NCBI GenBank assembly: GCA_902565305.1
Contig: CACFEJ010000003.1
Span: 1-64,000 of the forward strand
Direction: 5' to 3'
Source of the DNA: an uncultured Prochlorococcus sp.
GTDB taxonomy: Bacteria > Cyanobacteriota > Cyanobacteriia > PCC-6307 > Cyanobiaceae
Length of the DNA stretch: 64,000 nt
The notes under the pieces were generated by a model. That model made no database searches, was not told the origin of the DNA, and worked only from the letters and a program-made list of their open reading frames with translations. Positions 37,673 to 47,075 of this stretch are shown here, in pieces; within the stretch, counting starts at the first letter, position 1; every line of letters starts with the position of its first letter. A program made the position numbers and the translations under genes.

Positions 37673-38269
37673 ATGAATATATTTCTTGAAAATATTTATA
37701 ATTTGTCATTTTTTTTTAATACTGGAATTGGGATATTTTCGTTTGTTTGCATTTATATTTTAATTGTTTTATTAATACTTCCAGCTTCTTGGTTATCTTT
37801 ATTATCAGGTTTTTTATATGGCTCATATTTAGGATCAATTATCGTTTTTTTCTCTGCTTCTATAGGAGCATTAGTTGCTTTTTTTGTATCAAAAAGTTTT
37901 TTTGCAAAAAAGCTAAAAAATCTTTTTAGCCGTTATCCAAAATTAAGTGTTATGGAAAAAGTAGTAGAAAAAGGCGGACTTAAATTAATTTTTTTAGCGA
38001 GATTATCGCCCATATTTCCCTTTAGTATTCTTAATTATTTTTATGGTTTGAATAATGTTAAATTTCGAGATTTCGCTTTTGGTCTTCTTGGAATCATTCC
38101 AGGAACTTTTCTTTATTGCTCAATAGGTAGTTTGGCAAAAAATATCCAGGAGCTAAAAAATGTGCAATCACCAAATAATTTATATATGACTATCGTTGGA
38201 ATTAGTTCAACTTTTTTAGTTGTATATTTATCAGCTAAATACTCTAGGGAATATTTTGAAAACTCCTAA
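37673..38269 (+). CDS. VTT/DedA-type (TVP38/TMEM64 family) membrane protein
   Basis: A 198-residue membrane protein with about five hydrophobic segments. The family core is seen as LPASWLSLLSGFLYGSYLG near residues 37-55, and LIFLARLSPIFPFSILNYF and GLNNVKFRDFAFG further on, with the conserved arginine and FP region. The family includes lipid scramblases and transport-related DedA proteins; no specific role can be assigned. I chose the ATG at 37673; a TTG two codons earlier overlaps the valS stop. It follows valS by 2 bases and is probably in the same transcript. Confidence 0.85.
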   Translation: MNIFLENIYNLSFFFNTGIGIFSFVCIYILIVLLILPASWLSLLSGFLYGSYLGSIIVFFSASIGALVAFFVSKSFFAKKLKNLFSRYPKLSVMEKVVEKGGLKLIFLARLSPIFPFSILNYFYGLNNVKFRDFAFGLLGIIPGTFLYCSIGSLAKNIQELKNVQSPNNLYMTIVGISSTFLVVYLSAKYSREYFENS

Positions 38270-38273
38270 GAAT

Positions 38274-38426
38274 TTACTCTTTAATATTCCAATCTCTAAT
38301 TGATGCAATTAAGATAAACCACAAAAGCCTTAATTTACCTAGTAAAGTTTTGTTGGCTTCTAATTTTATATATTTTGCCTGTCCACAAGGTGTTTTTATG
38401 AAGTTGAAAATTGTTTTCTTCGTCAT
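38274..38426 (-). CDS. Candidate small protein of 50 residues
   Basis: An uninterrupted ATG-to-TAA frame of 50 codons fills half of the 272-base gap between the VTT protein and the DNA ligase. The product starts MTKKTIFNFIKTPCGQ and ends LWFILIASIRDWNIKE: a basic N-terminus, a hydrophobic stretch of about 12 residues near the C-terminus, and an overall basic charge. A GAGAG precedes the ATG by 4 bases. The stop is 4 bases from the convergent VTT gene stop, the close packing seen for real genes here. The other part of the gap (38427-38541) shows nothing. No family was recognised, and a chance ORF is possible. Confidence 0.55.
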   Translation of the reverse strand: MTKKTIFNFIKTPCGQAKYIKLEANKTLLGKLRLLWFILIASIRDWNIKE

Positions 38427-38541
38427 AAGTCTCTCAAAAAGTCCTGATAATTATCCTTATATTTTATAGCCAAGTTTTTTATTTTTTTTATTTAAAAACC
38501 ACATTTTTCTCTGACTACTTTGTTGAATATTATTTTTAAAT

Positions 38542-39870
38542 TTAAACTTTTTCTCCATCTTTAAATCCTCTAAAGCATTTAAATCTAGGAAACCTAAGAC
38601 TAAAAGCCACTGCATCCTTTGACTTGGTTTTTGCATCAGCTCTGATTTCTACAAGTTGACCAATGAGATGATTACGTTTTGACCAATATTCTTCACGTTG
38701 AATATCACTAAATCCGCTTCCGCAACTAAGACTATATTCATACCCATCATCTATTCCTTCTACCAGAATTGCTCCCAGTCTCCCTTTGTTGCGACCTGTG
38801 CCTTCCTCAACTGATACAACTTTTAAAGTGACTTCAATGAAAGGTTTTGCTTTTAACCAACTGTGTGTTCTTTTACATTCATACATCGCATCAGGATCTT
38901 TAATCATTACTCCTTCATAACCACCTTCCACAGCAGATTTATTCAGCTCTACAAATCTTTTTTGTCCTTCAATAGTGTCGAGATCTACATTTTCCCATTC
39001 AAGCGTTTGTATATGCTTTAGAAGCATAGAATGTTTTGCTACCCATTCTTTCACTAATAAACTTCTTTTTGTTTGACTAGTGTTCCATCTCCCTTTTTGA
39101 AAGTTTTCAAGGGGACATAAGTCAAATAGGTGGAGAACCGCGTCTTTGGTTTGTTTGCCATCTTTTCTATGTACCTGTTTCATTAAATCTTGAAAGTTAG
39201 CGCTCATCACTTCACCATCGAGTACTAAGTCATAAGGTGCTGGGTCTTCTTTTAAGGCTTTTTCTATTTCTGTGATAATATGACCAAAATTATGGAATTG
39301 TTTCCCATTACGAGAAAACATTTCTACTTTATTTTGTCTAATAATAGTTAAGACGCGTACACCATCTAATTTGATTTCAATTTGCTTTTTTCCTATCATT
39401 TTTTTTTCATGATTTGCACTGTCATGAGCTAAAGGACAAGAAAAAATAGGAATAGCATATTTTGGAAATTTCTTTGCTATCTTATTGATTGTTTTTTCAG
39501 ATACACCACATCTAAGATCTTTAATTAAAACTCGTCTATAAAATCCATTCCATTCTTCTTTTCTAGCAGATTCCATAGCCGTAAGAATTGCATCGCGAGC
39601 AGCGTGACCTGTAAGTTCTCTTTGAATAAGCTTGTTGGCTAATTTTCTAAAATCTTCCCATAAAAGATTTTGACTTTTTTCAGTCTCTTTCTCAGGGACA
39701 ATTTTTACTCCAAAAGTTACTAATGGATCAAGTGCCATACGTATCCCTTCAAAAAAATCATCTAGACCTTCTTCCATTGCTTCTGAGATGATTTTTTCTT
39801 TATCTAATCTACTTGGGTGTAATTCTAATTGATGTATTATTTCTTCTTTAAACAATTCTTTTTGCCTCAC
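38542..39870 (-). CDS. ATP-dependent DNA ligase (T4/T7-like)
   Basis: Seals DNA nicks using ATP. It is 442 residues. An N-terminal domain includes RELTGHAARDAILTAM and IKDLRCGVSEKTINKI, typical of T4-like ligases. The adenylation domain has motif I EIKLDGVR with the nucleophile K167, then FSRNGKQFHNF, LDGEVMSA, EGVMIKDP and WLKAKPF; a C-terminal OB-fold follows. There is no Ku, polymerase or nuclease domain, so it is not a LigD-type repair fusion. It starts at a GTG 9 bases after the NTF2-like gene. Cyanobacteria rely on NAD-dependent LigA for replication, so this enzyme is probably accessory. Phage ancestry is possible but not shown. Confidence 0.93.
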   Translation of the reverse strand: MRQKELFKEEIIHQLELHPSRLDKEKIISEAMEEGLDDFFEGIRMALDPLVTFGVKIVPEKETEKSQNLLWEDFRKLANKLIQRELTGHAARDAILTAMESARKEEWNGFYRRVLIKDLRCGVSEKTINKIAKKFPKYAIPIFSCPLAHDSANHEKKMIGKKQIEIKLDGVRVLTIIRQNKVEMFSRNGKQFHNFGHIITEIEKALKEDPAPYDLVLDGEVMSANFQDLMKQVHRKDGKQTKDAVLHLFDLCPLENFQKGRWNTSQTKRSLLVKEWVAKHSMLLKHIQTLEWENVDLDTIEGQKRFVELNKSAVEGGYEGVMIKDPDAMYECKRTHSWLKAKPFIEVTLKVVSVEEGTGRNKGRLGAILVEGIDDGYEYSLSCGSGFSDIQREEYWSKRNHLIGQLVEIRADAKTKSKDAVAFSLRFPRFKCFRGFKDGEKV

Positions 39871-39879
39871 AAGAAATTA

Positions 39880-40299
39880 TTAATTCACTTTTGCTATTCT
39901 GTCTATTTTCCAATCATTGTCAGTTTTTGCAAAAGTAAAATCTAATGGGAGCTCATCTTGTTTGTCTTCTGATTTTAAATTCAAAGTTATTATGATTTGA
40001 TCTTCTTGGACTCTAGGTCTTCCTGATTTTAAATTTCTGTATTTATTAAGGTTTAAACTAGCTAAAAATTTAAGAAAGTCTTGTCGTTTTACATGAGTTT
40101 TATAAGTTTTTGTAGTCAAACCATAAGCTGCATCAATTCTGCCAGCAGCTATTTGATCGAAAAACTTTCTTACTAATGGATTAATTCCTCTGGCGCTTAT
40201 AACTAATTTGACTGCATTAAAAGTCCAAAAAGAAACTAGTACAGCTCCGCCAACTAATAATGCTTTAATTCCGATATCTTTAACTAGTGTTGCATCCAT
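39880..40299 (-). CDS. Membrane-anchored small protein with NTF2-like domain, hypothetical
   Basis: A 139-residue protein with one N-terminal hydrophobic segment, about residues 10-33, followed by a soluble domain. The pattern VRKFFDQIAAGRIDAAYGLT, a middle helix and a C-terminal ending with DNDWKIDRIAKV resembles small NTF2-like/DUF4864-type domains. That call is by eye only. The protein is probably exported or anchored facing the periplasm. The ATP-dependent ligase gene starts 9 bases after its stop, so the two are likely co-transcribed, though no functional link is known. The SprT-like gene is divergent, 85 bases away. Confidence 0.7.
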   Translation of the reverse strand: MDATLVKDIGIKALLVGGAVLVSFWTFNAVKLVISARGINPLVRKFFDQIAAGRIDAAYGLTTKTYKTHVKRQDFLKFLASLNLNKYRNLKSGRPRVQEDQIIITLNLKSEDKQDELPLDFTFAKTDNDWKIDRIAKVN

Positions 40300-40384
40300 G
40301 TTAATTTGAGTTTTTTCTTACTTTAAGAAAAGAAATCGTTTTTGATGGCTTTTTTTGTCAAAATAATACTAATTTTAATCCATA

Positions 40385-40912
40385 ATGCCTGTAATTCCTC
40401 TTTTACCCTTATTTCATAGATTTAATACCCAATATTTTGAAAATTCTTTAACGGTTAATAATCAACCTTTAGTAAAAGTTAGATGGAGTGATAATAGATT
40501 AAAAACTACTGCTGGTTTTTATAAAAGAAAACGTATTAATGGTTTTATAGATTCTGAAATTATCTTATCGAAACCTATCTTGAGTAAATTATCCACTTGT
40601 GAAATAAACAGTACTTTATGTCATGAAATGATTCATGCATGGGTAGATAGGATATTAAATAAAAATGAGATACATGGTCCAAATTTCCTAGAAAAGATGC
40701 ATGAAATTAATTCAAAAGAGAAGAATTTTCAAATTGCTGTAAGGCACTCATTCCCTATAGAAAGGAGAGAATTAAAATATATAGGAACTTGTCAACATTG
40801 TGGTGAGAAATTTTTTTATAGAAAAAGAATAAAGAATATAGCCTGTAAAAAATGTTGTGTAAATTTCTTTAATGGATCGTGGAATAAAAAGTGTTTAATT
40901 TTGTTTGATTAG
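40385..40912 (+). CDS. SprT-like zinc metalloprotease
   Basis: A 175-residue protein of the SprT/Spartan family. The zinc-protease signature CHEMIHAW has HExxH at residues 80-84 and a third candidate ligand at H97 (HGPNF). A C-terminal zinc ribbon is formed by C136/C139 and C154/C157. Eukaryotic Spartan cleaves DNA-protein crosslinks; bacterial SprT proteins are less well understood, so the substrate is inferred. It is divergent from the ligase-containing pair and 84 bases before a hypothetical gene. Confidence 0.88.
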   Translation: MPVIPLLPLFHRFNTQYFENSLTVNNQPLVKVRWSDNRLKTTAGFYKRKRINGFIDSEIILSKPILSKLSTCEINSTLCHEMIHAWVDRILNKNEIHGPNFLEKMHEINSKEKNFQIAVRHSFPIERRELKYIGTCQHCGEKFFYRKRIKNIACKKCCVNFFNGSWNKKCLILFD

Positions 40913-40996
40913 AAATTTTTAGATGTGTTTTTGTTTCTATCTTTGGAATTATTTATTTTTTTAATGTAATTTATAATTTAAAAAGAACAATAATTT

Positions 40997-41560
40997 ATGG
41001 ATTCAAGGAGAATTAAAAATCTTAGAAATAGTTTTGATAGAAATATTGTTGATAAACAAGTTGATAAAATTTTTGAAACTGGAAGACAATTCGTTGATGG
41101 AGTATCTGGTGCTAGGCCTGGTAAAAGAAGGAACTCAGATTTTCAAGGAATAACAAGTAAGAGTGTTAAAAAAGTAGGAAGATGGGTATCTCAAAAAGTG
41201 GATTTATTTTTTGATGAAGACAATGATGATTGGAATGATGAGAATTTTTACGATGATCAAAGCGATATTCAGACATTTTCCAGAGAATCAAATTCTTATG
41301 AATCTACTACACAGCATTCAAAAAGACCTTTAGAAGCAATATCTTTAAGGCAACCAAAAAATTTACAGACAACTGAGCAAAAAAAATTACCTTATGTGAA
41401 AGAGAGCAGGGACGAAGATTGGCCAGATGCAATGGATTTCAAAGTTGAAAGATGGCAAAGAGCTTCAGAAAATGAGAATAATACTTCGAGAGATCAATCA
41501 ATCCAACAAGTTCAATCAAAATCAAGAAATCTTCCCAGATCAAGAAGAAGAAGAGTATAG
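40997..41560 (+). CDS. Hypothetical charged protein (187 aa)
   Basis: Unknown function. The first ~70 residues are basic with a conserved-looking core GRQFVDGVSGARPGKRRNSD, then an acidic patch around DEDNDDWNDENFYDD (about 75-90), a low-complexity middle and a final Arg-rich end RNLPRSRRRRV. There is no signal peptide or membrane segment. Alternating basic and acidic low-complexity parts suggest a nucleic-acid or protein-binding adapter, but this is only composition. The core looks conserved in marine picocyanobacteria from memory. The 3' end overlaps the convergent chorismate lyase gene by 21 bases. Confidence 0.7.
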   Translation: MDSRRIKNLRNSFDRNIVDKQVDKIFETGRQFVDGVSGARPGKRRNSDFQGITSKSVKKVGRWVSQKVDLFFDEDNDDWNDENFYDDQSDIQTFSRESNSYESTTQHSKRPLEAISLRQPKNLQTTEQKKLPYVKESRDEDWPDAMDFKVERWQRASENENNTSRDQSIQQVQSKSRNLPRSRRRRV

Positions 41561-42082
41561 TTTGGTAAATTCTTTAATTCCTGAATAACCCAGTAAAGTT
41601 TCTAAATTTGGATTGAAAACTTCCCTTATAATAGTTAAGGGTTTTTTGTCTCGAAAAAATCTGTAATTTCTTGACCAGAATGGACCTTTAAAGCAAAATT
41701 GATCTTCTAACCATTTTGCATTGACAAGTGAAATACGATCAATTTCTCTAAATAATTCTGATCTGTCTTGTGTCAAATTCTTCCAAATTGGCTCTTCTTT
41801 GGCTTTTAAATTTTCACTCACTTGATCTGCATTCCACCAACTTTCTGCCCATGCTAGGTTTTTATTATTGCTTTTGATCCATACTTGTCTTCTAATTAAA
41901 GGGCCTTTTAACTGATTCAATTCTGTAGGGCCTTCTTGAGTGGATAGAGGATCTAGTTGCATTGAAATTAATTTAATTTTCGTCTCTTGATTAGTTAAAA
42001 GCTGCAGATGTCTAGTTGGACTTCCATCCCCAAGCAGCATTAATTTCCATGGACCAGATATTTTTGGTAGTGAATTCTTCAC
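41540..42082 (-). CDS. Chorismate pyruvate-lyase, cyanobacterial type
   Basis: Converts chorismate to 4-hydroxybenzoate, the ring precursor of plastoquinone. The 180-residue protein matches the cyanobacterial lyase family, distant from E. coli UbiC: LLGDGSPTRHLQLLT near the N-terminus, GPLIRRQVWI, AESWWNADQV, ELFREIDRI and GPFWSRNYRFF with PLTIIREVF. It lies 81 bases downstream of mnmG on the same strand and overlaps the hypothetical gene by 21 bases. Chorismate is also used by PabB in this window. Confidence 0.85.
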   Translation of the reverse strand: MKNSLPKISGPWKLMLLGDGSPTRHLQLLTNQETKIKLISMQLDPLSTQEGPTELNQLKGPLIRRQVWIKSNNKNLAWAESWWNADQVSENLKAKEEPIWKNLTQDRSELFREIDRISLVNAKWLEDQFCFKGPFWSRNYRFFRDKKPLTIIREVFNPNLETLLGYSGIKEFTKLYSSSS

Positions 42083-42163
42083 TAAAAAACTAGAGGCTTT
42101 TTCTTCCCATAAAATTTTTGGAGAGTTAAAAAGTTTATTATTCAGTGCTCTGACGGAGTGCTT

Positions 42164-44131
42164 TTAAGATGATAACTTTTTTTCAGCAAAAATATTTGCC
42201 TTATCTTTTTTTATCTCTCTTATTTTTAGCCAAACGAGTAAAGCAGTTAAATCAGCTTTGCTAACTCCAGGAATTTTTGAAGCATCACCAAAATTTTTTG
42301 GCTTTATCTTATTCAAATTTTCTCTAGCTTCTAAAGATAATGTATCTATCTTTTCGTAATTTATTTCTTGAGGCAGAGATTTACAGCTTTGACGATTTAT
42401 TTGTTCAATGTTGTTTTTTTGTCTTTTAAGATAACCCTCGTATTTAATATCTATTTCAACACCTTCTTGTATTGAAGAAGCTATATTTTTTTCAGTCAAA
42501 TTATTTTTAATTAAATCTGCATAATGAAAGTTTGGCCTTTTTAAGAGTTCTTTCAAAGTTGTTGAGCCTTTGATTTTTGATCCCGTGGCTAATTCTAGTT
42601 TTTTTGATATTTCATCCGTGTTTTTTAAACGAGTGTTATTTAATCTTAATTTCTCTTCTTCAAGAAGTTTCATTTTTTCTTGATAAACCGACCATCTTTT
42701 CTCATCAATTAGCCCTATTTCATAACCTAATGGGGTTAATCGCCTATCTGCATTATCTCCTCTAAGGGTCAACCTGTATTCACTCCTACTAGTAAGAACT
42801 CTATATGGTTCTTTGAGATCTTTGGTAATTAAATCATTGATCATTGTTCCTATATAGCTGCTTTCTCTAGTGAAGATTATTGGATCTTTTTTGTTTAGTT
42901 TTCTTGTCGCATTGACTCCGGCTACTAATCCTTGTGCTGCTGCTTCTTCATAACCAGTAGTTCCATTAATTTGTCCAGCGCTAAATAAATATTCAATTTC
43001 TTTCGTTTCGAGTGATGTTTGGAGTTGTGTTGCAGGTATGTAGTCATACTCGACAGCATAAGCTGGTCGCAACATTTTACATTCATTTAATCCAGGTAAG
43101 GTTCTTAGAAGTTCTAATTGAATACTTTCAGGTAAACCTGTAGAGAATCCTTGAACATATATTTCAGGGGTATTAATTCCTTCTGGTTCTAAGAAAATTT
43201 GATGTGATTCTTTATCAGCAAATTTAACGATTTTATCTTCAATTGATGGACAATATCTTGGTCCCTTACTATCAATAAAACCGCCGTAAATGGGAGTTAA
43301 ATGTAAATTGTCTCGAATTAGTTTATGTGTTTTAGTAGTTGTTCTTGTGATATGACAACTAACTTGGGGCATATTATTTTTGATATCTGGATCAAACGAA
43401 AAATATTTATCTGCTGCAGTACTTGGTTGAATATCTAATTCATCAAAAATGATACTTCTTTTATCAACTCTTGCTGGAGTTCCTGTTTTTAAACGTTCTG
43501 TTTTGATACCAATTTCGTGTAAATTTTGAGTAAGACCTTTTGCTGCTTGTTCGCCCGATCTACCAGCTGACATTGATTTATTTCCTATCCATATTCTTCC
43601 TTCTAAGAACGTACCAGCTGTGATGATAACTGATCTTGCTGAATAATAACTACCAAAGAAAGTCTTTACACCCTTTATTCTTTTTTTTACGATTTTTTTT
43701 GAGTTCAATCCAATTTCTTCAGTTTTTCCGATATCTAGTTCAGTAATCATTGCTTCTTTTAATGATAAATTATCTGTATTTTGTAGTATTTCAATCATCT
43801 TTTTTGAGTATTCTCTTTTATCTGTCTGAGCTCTTAATGCCCATACAGCTGGACCTCTACTTGCATTTAATATTCTTTTTTGTATAGCTGTTTCATCAGC
43901 TAATTTACCAATAATTCCACCTAATGCATCAACTTCATGTACCAACTGACTTTTTGCCGGGCCGCCAACAGCAGGGTTGCAAGGTTGCCAGGCAATCCTA
44001 TCTAAATTGATTGTAAATAAGGCTGTAGAAAATCCTAATTTTGCTGTTGTTATAGCGGCCTCGCATCCTGCATGTCCTCCACCAATAATGATGACATCAA
44101 AAGATTCATTTGTTGAGTGATGATCTTGCAT
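42164..44131 (-). CDS. mnmG: tRNA uridine-5-carboxymethylaminomethyl modification enzyme MnmG
   Basis: FAD and NADH-dependent enzyme that, with MnmE, modifies the wobble uridine of certain tRNAs. It is 655 residues. It has the N-terminal FAD motif [34 protein letters not shown], the [10 protein letters not shown] segment, [17 protein letters not shown] and the C-terminal tRNA-binding helical domain ([17 protein letters not shown]). It starts 12 bases after the dnaB stop. It is part of the desC-rplI-dnaB-mnmG-chorismate lyase run. Confidence 0.98.
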   Translation of the reverse strand: MQDHHSTNESFDVIIIGGGHAGCEAAITTAKLGFSTALFTINLDRIAWQPCNPAVGGPAKSQLVHEVDALGGIIGKLADETAIQKRILNASRGPAVWALRAQTDKREYSKKMIEILQNTDNLSLKEAMITELDIGKTEEIGLNSKKIVKKRIKGVKTFFGSYYSARSVIITAGTFLEGRIWIGNKSMSAGRSGEQAAKGLTQNLHEIGIKTERLKTGTPARVDKRSIIFDELDIQPSTAADKYFSFDPDIKNNMPQVSCHITRTTTKTHKLIRDNLHLTPIYGGFIDSKGPRYCPSIEDKIVKFADKESHQIFLEPEGINTPEIYVQGFSTGLPESIQLELLRTLPGLNECKMLRPAYAVEYDYIPATQLQTSLETKEIEYLFSAGQINGTTGYEEAAAQGLVAGVNATRKLNKKDPIIFTRESSYIGTMINDLITKDLKEPYRVLTSRSEYRLTLRGDNADRRLTPLGYEIGLIDEKRWSVYQEKMKLLEEEKLRLNNTRLKNTDEISKKLELATGSKIKGSTTLKELLKRPNFHYADLIKNNLTEKNIASSIQEGVEIDIKYEGYLKRQKNNIEQINRQSCKSLPQEINYEKIDTLSLEARENLNKIKPKNFGDASKIPGVSKADLTALLVWLKIREIKKDKANIFAEKKLSS

Positions 44132-44143
44132 TTTAGGATCGAT

Positions 44144-45526
44144 TTAATTAGCTAAATTCCTAAATCTCGTAAATTGAGGTTCAAATAATAATTTAACAGT
44201 TCCTACGGGTCCATTTCTATGTTTAGTGACAATGATTTCTGTAATTCCTCTATCTTCAGTCTCTGGATTATAGTATTCGTCTCTATAAATCATTAATACT
44301 AAATCTGCGTCTTGTTCAATAGATCCTGATTCTCTTAAATCGCTTAACATTGGTCTTTTATTTGTCCTAGACTCTACCCCTCTACTAAGCTGAGATAAAG
44401 CTACTACTGGTACTTTCAATTCTCTGGCCATGCTTTTAAGACCTCTTGTTATTCGTGAAAGTTCTTGCACTCTATTATCAGGGGTTGATCCTTCCATCAA
44501 CTGGAGGTAATCAATCACAATTAATCCAAGTTCTTTTTTTTGTTCAGCTATTAATCTTCTGCACAGAGATCTCATCTCTAAAACACTTAAGTTCGGCTTG
44601 TCATCTATAAATATTGGTAATTGACCTAATGAATTGATACCTTCTCCGAGTAATGGCCATTCATCTTGCTGTAATCTTCCTGTTCTTAGCCTGCCACTCT
44701 CGATTCCAACTTCCATAGAGAGCAATCTATATGTCAATTGTTCTTTACTCATTTCAAGGCTAAATACACAAACAGGTAAATCTTGCGATTGTGCAACATT
44801 TTTTGCCAGATTAAGAACTATTGAAGTTTTTCCCATTGAAGGTCTTCCAGCAACAATTATTAAATCACTTCTTTGAAAACCTTGAGTCATCGCATCAAGG
44901 TCGTAGAAATTTACTGGAATACCAGCTACTGAAGTACCTAATGATCTTGACTCTATTTCATTGAAAGTACTTGTAAGGATTTCAGCTGCTTGAGTCAGGC
45001 CTTTTGAAGGTTTTTCTTGGCTGATTTCAAATATTTTTTGCTCTGCTTTATCTAGAACTTCATTAGTATCTTGAGTTTGATCAAAACCTAGTTGAACCAC
45101 TTCATTCCCAGATCTGATAAGTTGCCTTCTCATGAATTTGTCGTTAATTAAATTAGCAACTTGTTCTATGGAAGCTGTAGAGGAAACATTTTCAACAAGT
45201 TCTACCAGTTTGCTGTTTCCTCCAATTTTTTCTAGTGATCCATTATCTGCTAACCAAGCACTCATTGACGTTAAATCAGTTGGTTTACCCTGGGTATGCA
45301 ACATTAATGCTGTTCTATAAATCTCTTGGTGGGCATTTATATAAAAAGCTTCAGGTTTAATTAAGTCTGCAATTCTTCCGATCGCGTCTGGATCAAGAAG
45401 TATGCCCCCAAGAACAGCTTCCTCTGCTTGAACGTTTTGAGGAGGTACTAATCCAGAGTTTTCACTATTAAAATCCTTTTTAAAATTTTTATTTTGCCCA
45501 TTATTTGGAAAAGGTACGGAAACCAT
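44144..45526 (-). CDS. dnaB: Replicative DNA helicase DnaB
   Basis: Hexameric fork helicase of 460 residues. The N-terminal collar domain begins PPQNVQAEEAVLGG (about 28-41), and the RecA-like domain has the Walker A GRPSMGKT at 227-234, IVIDYLQLMEG, ALSQLSRGVESR and the arginine-finger region near LMIYRDEYY. No intein is present, although DnaB inteins occur in some cyanobacteria. It lies 59 bases after rplI and 12 bases before mnmG on the same strand. The order rplI-dnaB is common in bacteria. Confidence 0.98.
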   Translation of the reverse strand: MVSVPFPNNGQNKNFKKDFNSENSGLVPPQNVQAEEAVLGGILLDPDAIGRIADLIKPEAFYINAHQEIYRTALMLHTQGKPTDLTSMSAWLADNGSLEKIGGNSKLVELVENVSSTASIEQVANLINDKFMRRQLIRSGNEVVQLGFDQTQDTNEVLDKAEQKIFEISQEKPSKGLTQAAEILTSTFNEIESRSLGTSVAGIPVNFYDLDAMTQGFQRSDLIIVAGRPSMGKTSIVLNLAKNVAQSQDLPVCVFSLEMSKEQLTYRLLSMEVGIESGRLRTGRLQQDEWPLLGEGINSLGQLPIFIDDKPNLSVLEMRSLCRRLIAEQKKELGLIVIDYLQLMEGSTPDNRVQELSRITRGLKSMARELKVPVVALSQLSRGVESRTNKRPMLSDLRESGSIEQDADLVLMIYRDEYYNPETEDRGITEIIVTKHRNGPVGTVKLLFEPQFTRFRNLAN

Positions 45527-45585
45527 ATCTTTGAATTGCTTAGATATATACTCTGGCTACTTTTCAAAATAATGCAACAAATTGA

Positions 45586-46041
45586 TTAACTTGTTACTTC
45601 AATATTCACTTCTGCATTAACTTCTGGATGTAATTTTATTTTTGCAGTAAAGGAACCTAAATTATGAATATCAGGAACAGTAATGTTTCTTCTATCAATT
45701 TCCTTTTTAGTTGCCGCTTCTATCGCTTCGGCAACATCCCCATTGGTAACCGTTCCAAAAAGGACACCATCTTCTCCAACCTGTTTTTTGATAGTGAACC
45801 TACCTATTGTAGATAATGCAGTTTGGAAATCTAAAGCTTCTTGCTTTAATTTGTCAGCAGCGATTTTTTCTTTTTCTTTCTTCCTCTCAATTTGTTTAAG
45901 GACTGCTGGTGTTACATTCATTGCCTTGCCATAAGGTAATAGAAAATTTCTTGCGTATCCTGGCGCTACATCAACTAGATCTCCTTCTTTACCTAGTGAT
46001 GCGATTGATTCAGTTAATGCGACTTGCACTCTTTTAGCCAT
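45586..46041 (-). CDS. rplI: 50S ribosomal protein L9
   Basis: 23S rRNA-binding protein of the large subunit. It is 151 residues from the ATG at 46041 ([12 protein letters not shown]); a longer reading adds five codons without support. The N-terminal domain has [24 protein letters not shown], the central helix is Lys/Glu-rich, and the C-terminal domain ends NAEVNIEV. It lies 20 bases downstream of desC and 59 bases upstream of dnaB on the same strand. Confidence 0.97.
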   Translation of the reverse strand: MAKRVQVALTESIASLGKEGDLVDVAPGYARNFLLPYGKAMNVTPAVLKQIERKKEKEKIAADKLKQEALDFQTALSTIGRFTIKKQVGEDGVLFGTVTNGDVAEAIEAATKKEIDRRNITVPDIHNLGSFTAKIKLHPEVNAEVNIEVTS

Positions 46042-46061
46042 GAGAATATTGAACAATATAG

Positions 46062-47000
46062 TTAATAATAAGACCTAGAGGGTAACTTTACTTTTTTTGC
46101 AAAACCAAATTTCGCAAGAATCTTAATATGTTCCCATGTTATGTCTATCTGACCTTTGAATAATCCTTGTTTTGCCGAATTAGGAAATGCATGATGGTTA
46201 TTATGCCAACCTTCTCCAAATGTTAATGCAGCAACCCATGCATTGTTTTTAGATGAATCACCACTTTCAAATGGTGCTTTACCCCAACAATGCGTCGCGG
46301 AGTTGACTAGCCAAGTTACATGATAAACAACCACAAGCCTTAATGGAATTCCCCAAAGGACTAGAGCCCATCCTCCAACTCCTAATTTTTGACCTATTGC
46401 GTACAATGAAAGTCCAATAGGAATTTGTAAGAATAAAAAATATTTATTTAAAAATCTATAGTATGGATCCTTGATTAAATCTGCACTTAGTTTTGGAACA
46501 GCTTTTAGTGCTTCTACGTCTTTAAACATCCAACCCATATGACTCCACCAAAACCCCCTTTTACTATTGTGATGATCTACTTCAGTATCTGAAAAAGAGT
46601 GGTGATGCCTATGTAATCCTACCCAATCTATTGGTCCATGCTGGCAACTTATAGCTCCACAGGTAGCAAAAAATCTTTCTAACCATCTTGGTACAATGAA
46701 TGATCTGTGTGATAACAATCTGTGATATCCAAGGGTGACTCCTAAACAAGCAGTTACCCAGTAAAAAAATAATAATGAAGTGACTGCAGGGAGACTCCAA
46801 AATTTTGGTTGTATAGCTACAAGAGAAAGTATATGAATTGCAACCATAAAAACTATTGTTCCCCACGTTTTATGTAGTCTTGGAGGATATCTTTTTGAAT
46901 GACTGGAAGGTTCCAGTAATTTTTCTGAGAGTTCTATAACTTTTTCAGCTGGAACAGGTTTTTTCAATTTTGCTGTTTCTTGGAAAATTACTGAATTCAT
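46062..47000 (-). CDS. desC: Acyl-lipid delta-9 fatty acid desaturase
   Basis: Membrane di-iron desaturase introducing the first double bond in membrane lipids, using ferredoxin. It is 312 residues. The three histidine boxes are HRLLSH (H93-H98), HRHHH (H130-H134) and HNNHH near residue 265, and the hydrophobic segments between them fit the family. It begins the minus-strand run desC-rplI-dnaB-mnmG. It is divergent from a hypothetical gene across a 75-base gap that holds an inverted repeat with a perfect TATAAT. Delta-9 specificity is by family resemblance. Confidence 0.92.
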   Translation of the reverse strand: MNSVIFQETAKLKKPVPAEKVIELSEKLLEPSSHSKRYPPRLHKTWGTIVFMVAIHILSLVAIQPKFWSLPAVTSLLFFYWVTACLGVTLGYHRLLSHRSFIVPRWLERFFATCGAISCQHGPIDWVGLHRHHHSFSDTEVDHHNSKRGFWWSHMGWMFKDVEALKAVPKLSADLIKDPYYRFLNKYFLFLQIPIGLSLYAIGQKLGVGGWALVLWGIPLRLVVVYHVTWLVNSATHCWGKAPFESGDSSKNNAWVAALTFGEGWHNNHHAFPNSAKQGLFKGQIDITWEHIKILAKFGFAKKVKLPSRSYY

Positions 47001-47036
47001 GATATTGAAATAATATTTTCAAAATTACCGATATGT

Positions 47037-47058
47037 AATATTATCATACTATAATATT
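47037..47058. promoter_or_regulatory. Inverted repeat with perfect TATAAT between desC and the divergent gene
   Basis: AATATTAT and ATAATATT flank a 6-base spacer (47045-47050), giving an 8-bp inverted repeat. TATAAT at 47050-47055 is a consensus -10 for the rightward gene starting at 47076, leaving a leader of about 15 bases; a weak -35-like TTACCG lies at 47025. The leftward promoter of desC must overlap the same stretch, so this could be an operator acting on both. Confidence 0.5.
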
Positions 47059-47075
47059 GATAAGTTTAATTATCT

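Noticed and set aside
38542-39870. Recent phage transfer of the ATP-dependent ligase
   Set aside because: The protein is T4-like, but base composition by eye is within the range of neighbouring genes such as dnaK, and no phage or integrase genes are near.
44144-45526. Possible intein in DnaB
   Set aside because: The protein is a normal 460 residues with an uninterrupted Walker A; the same holds for DnaX and ClpX.
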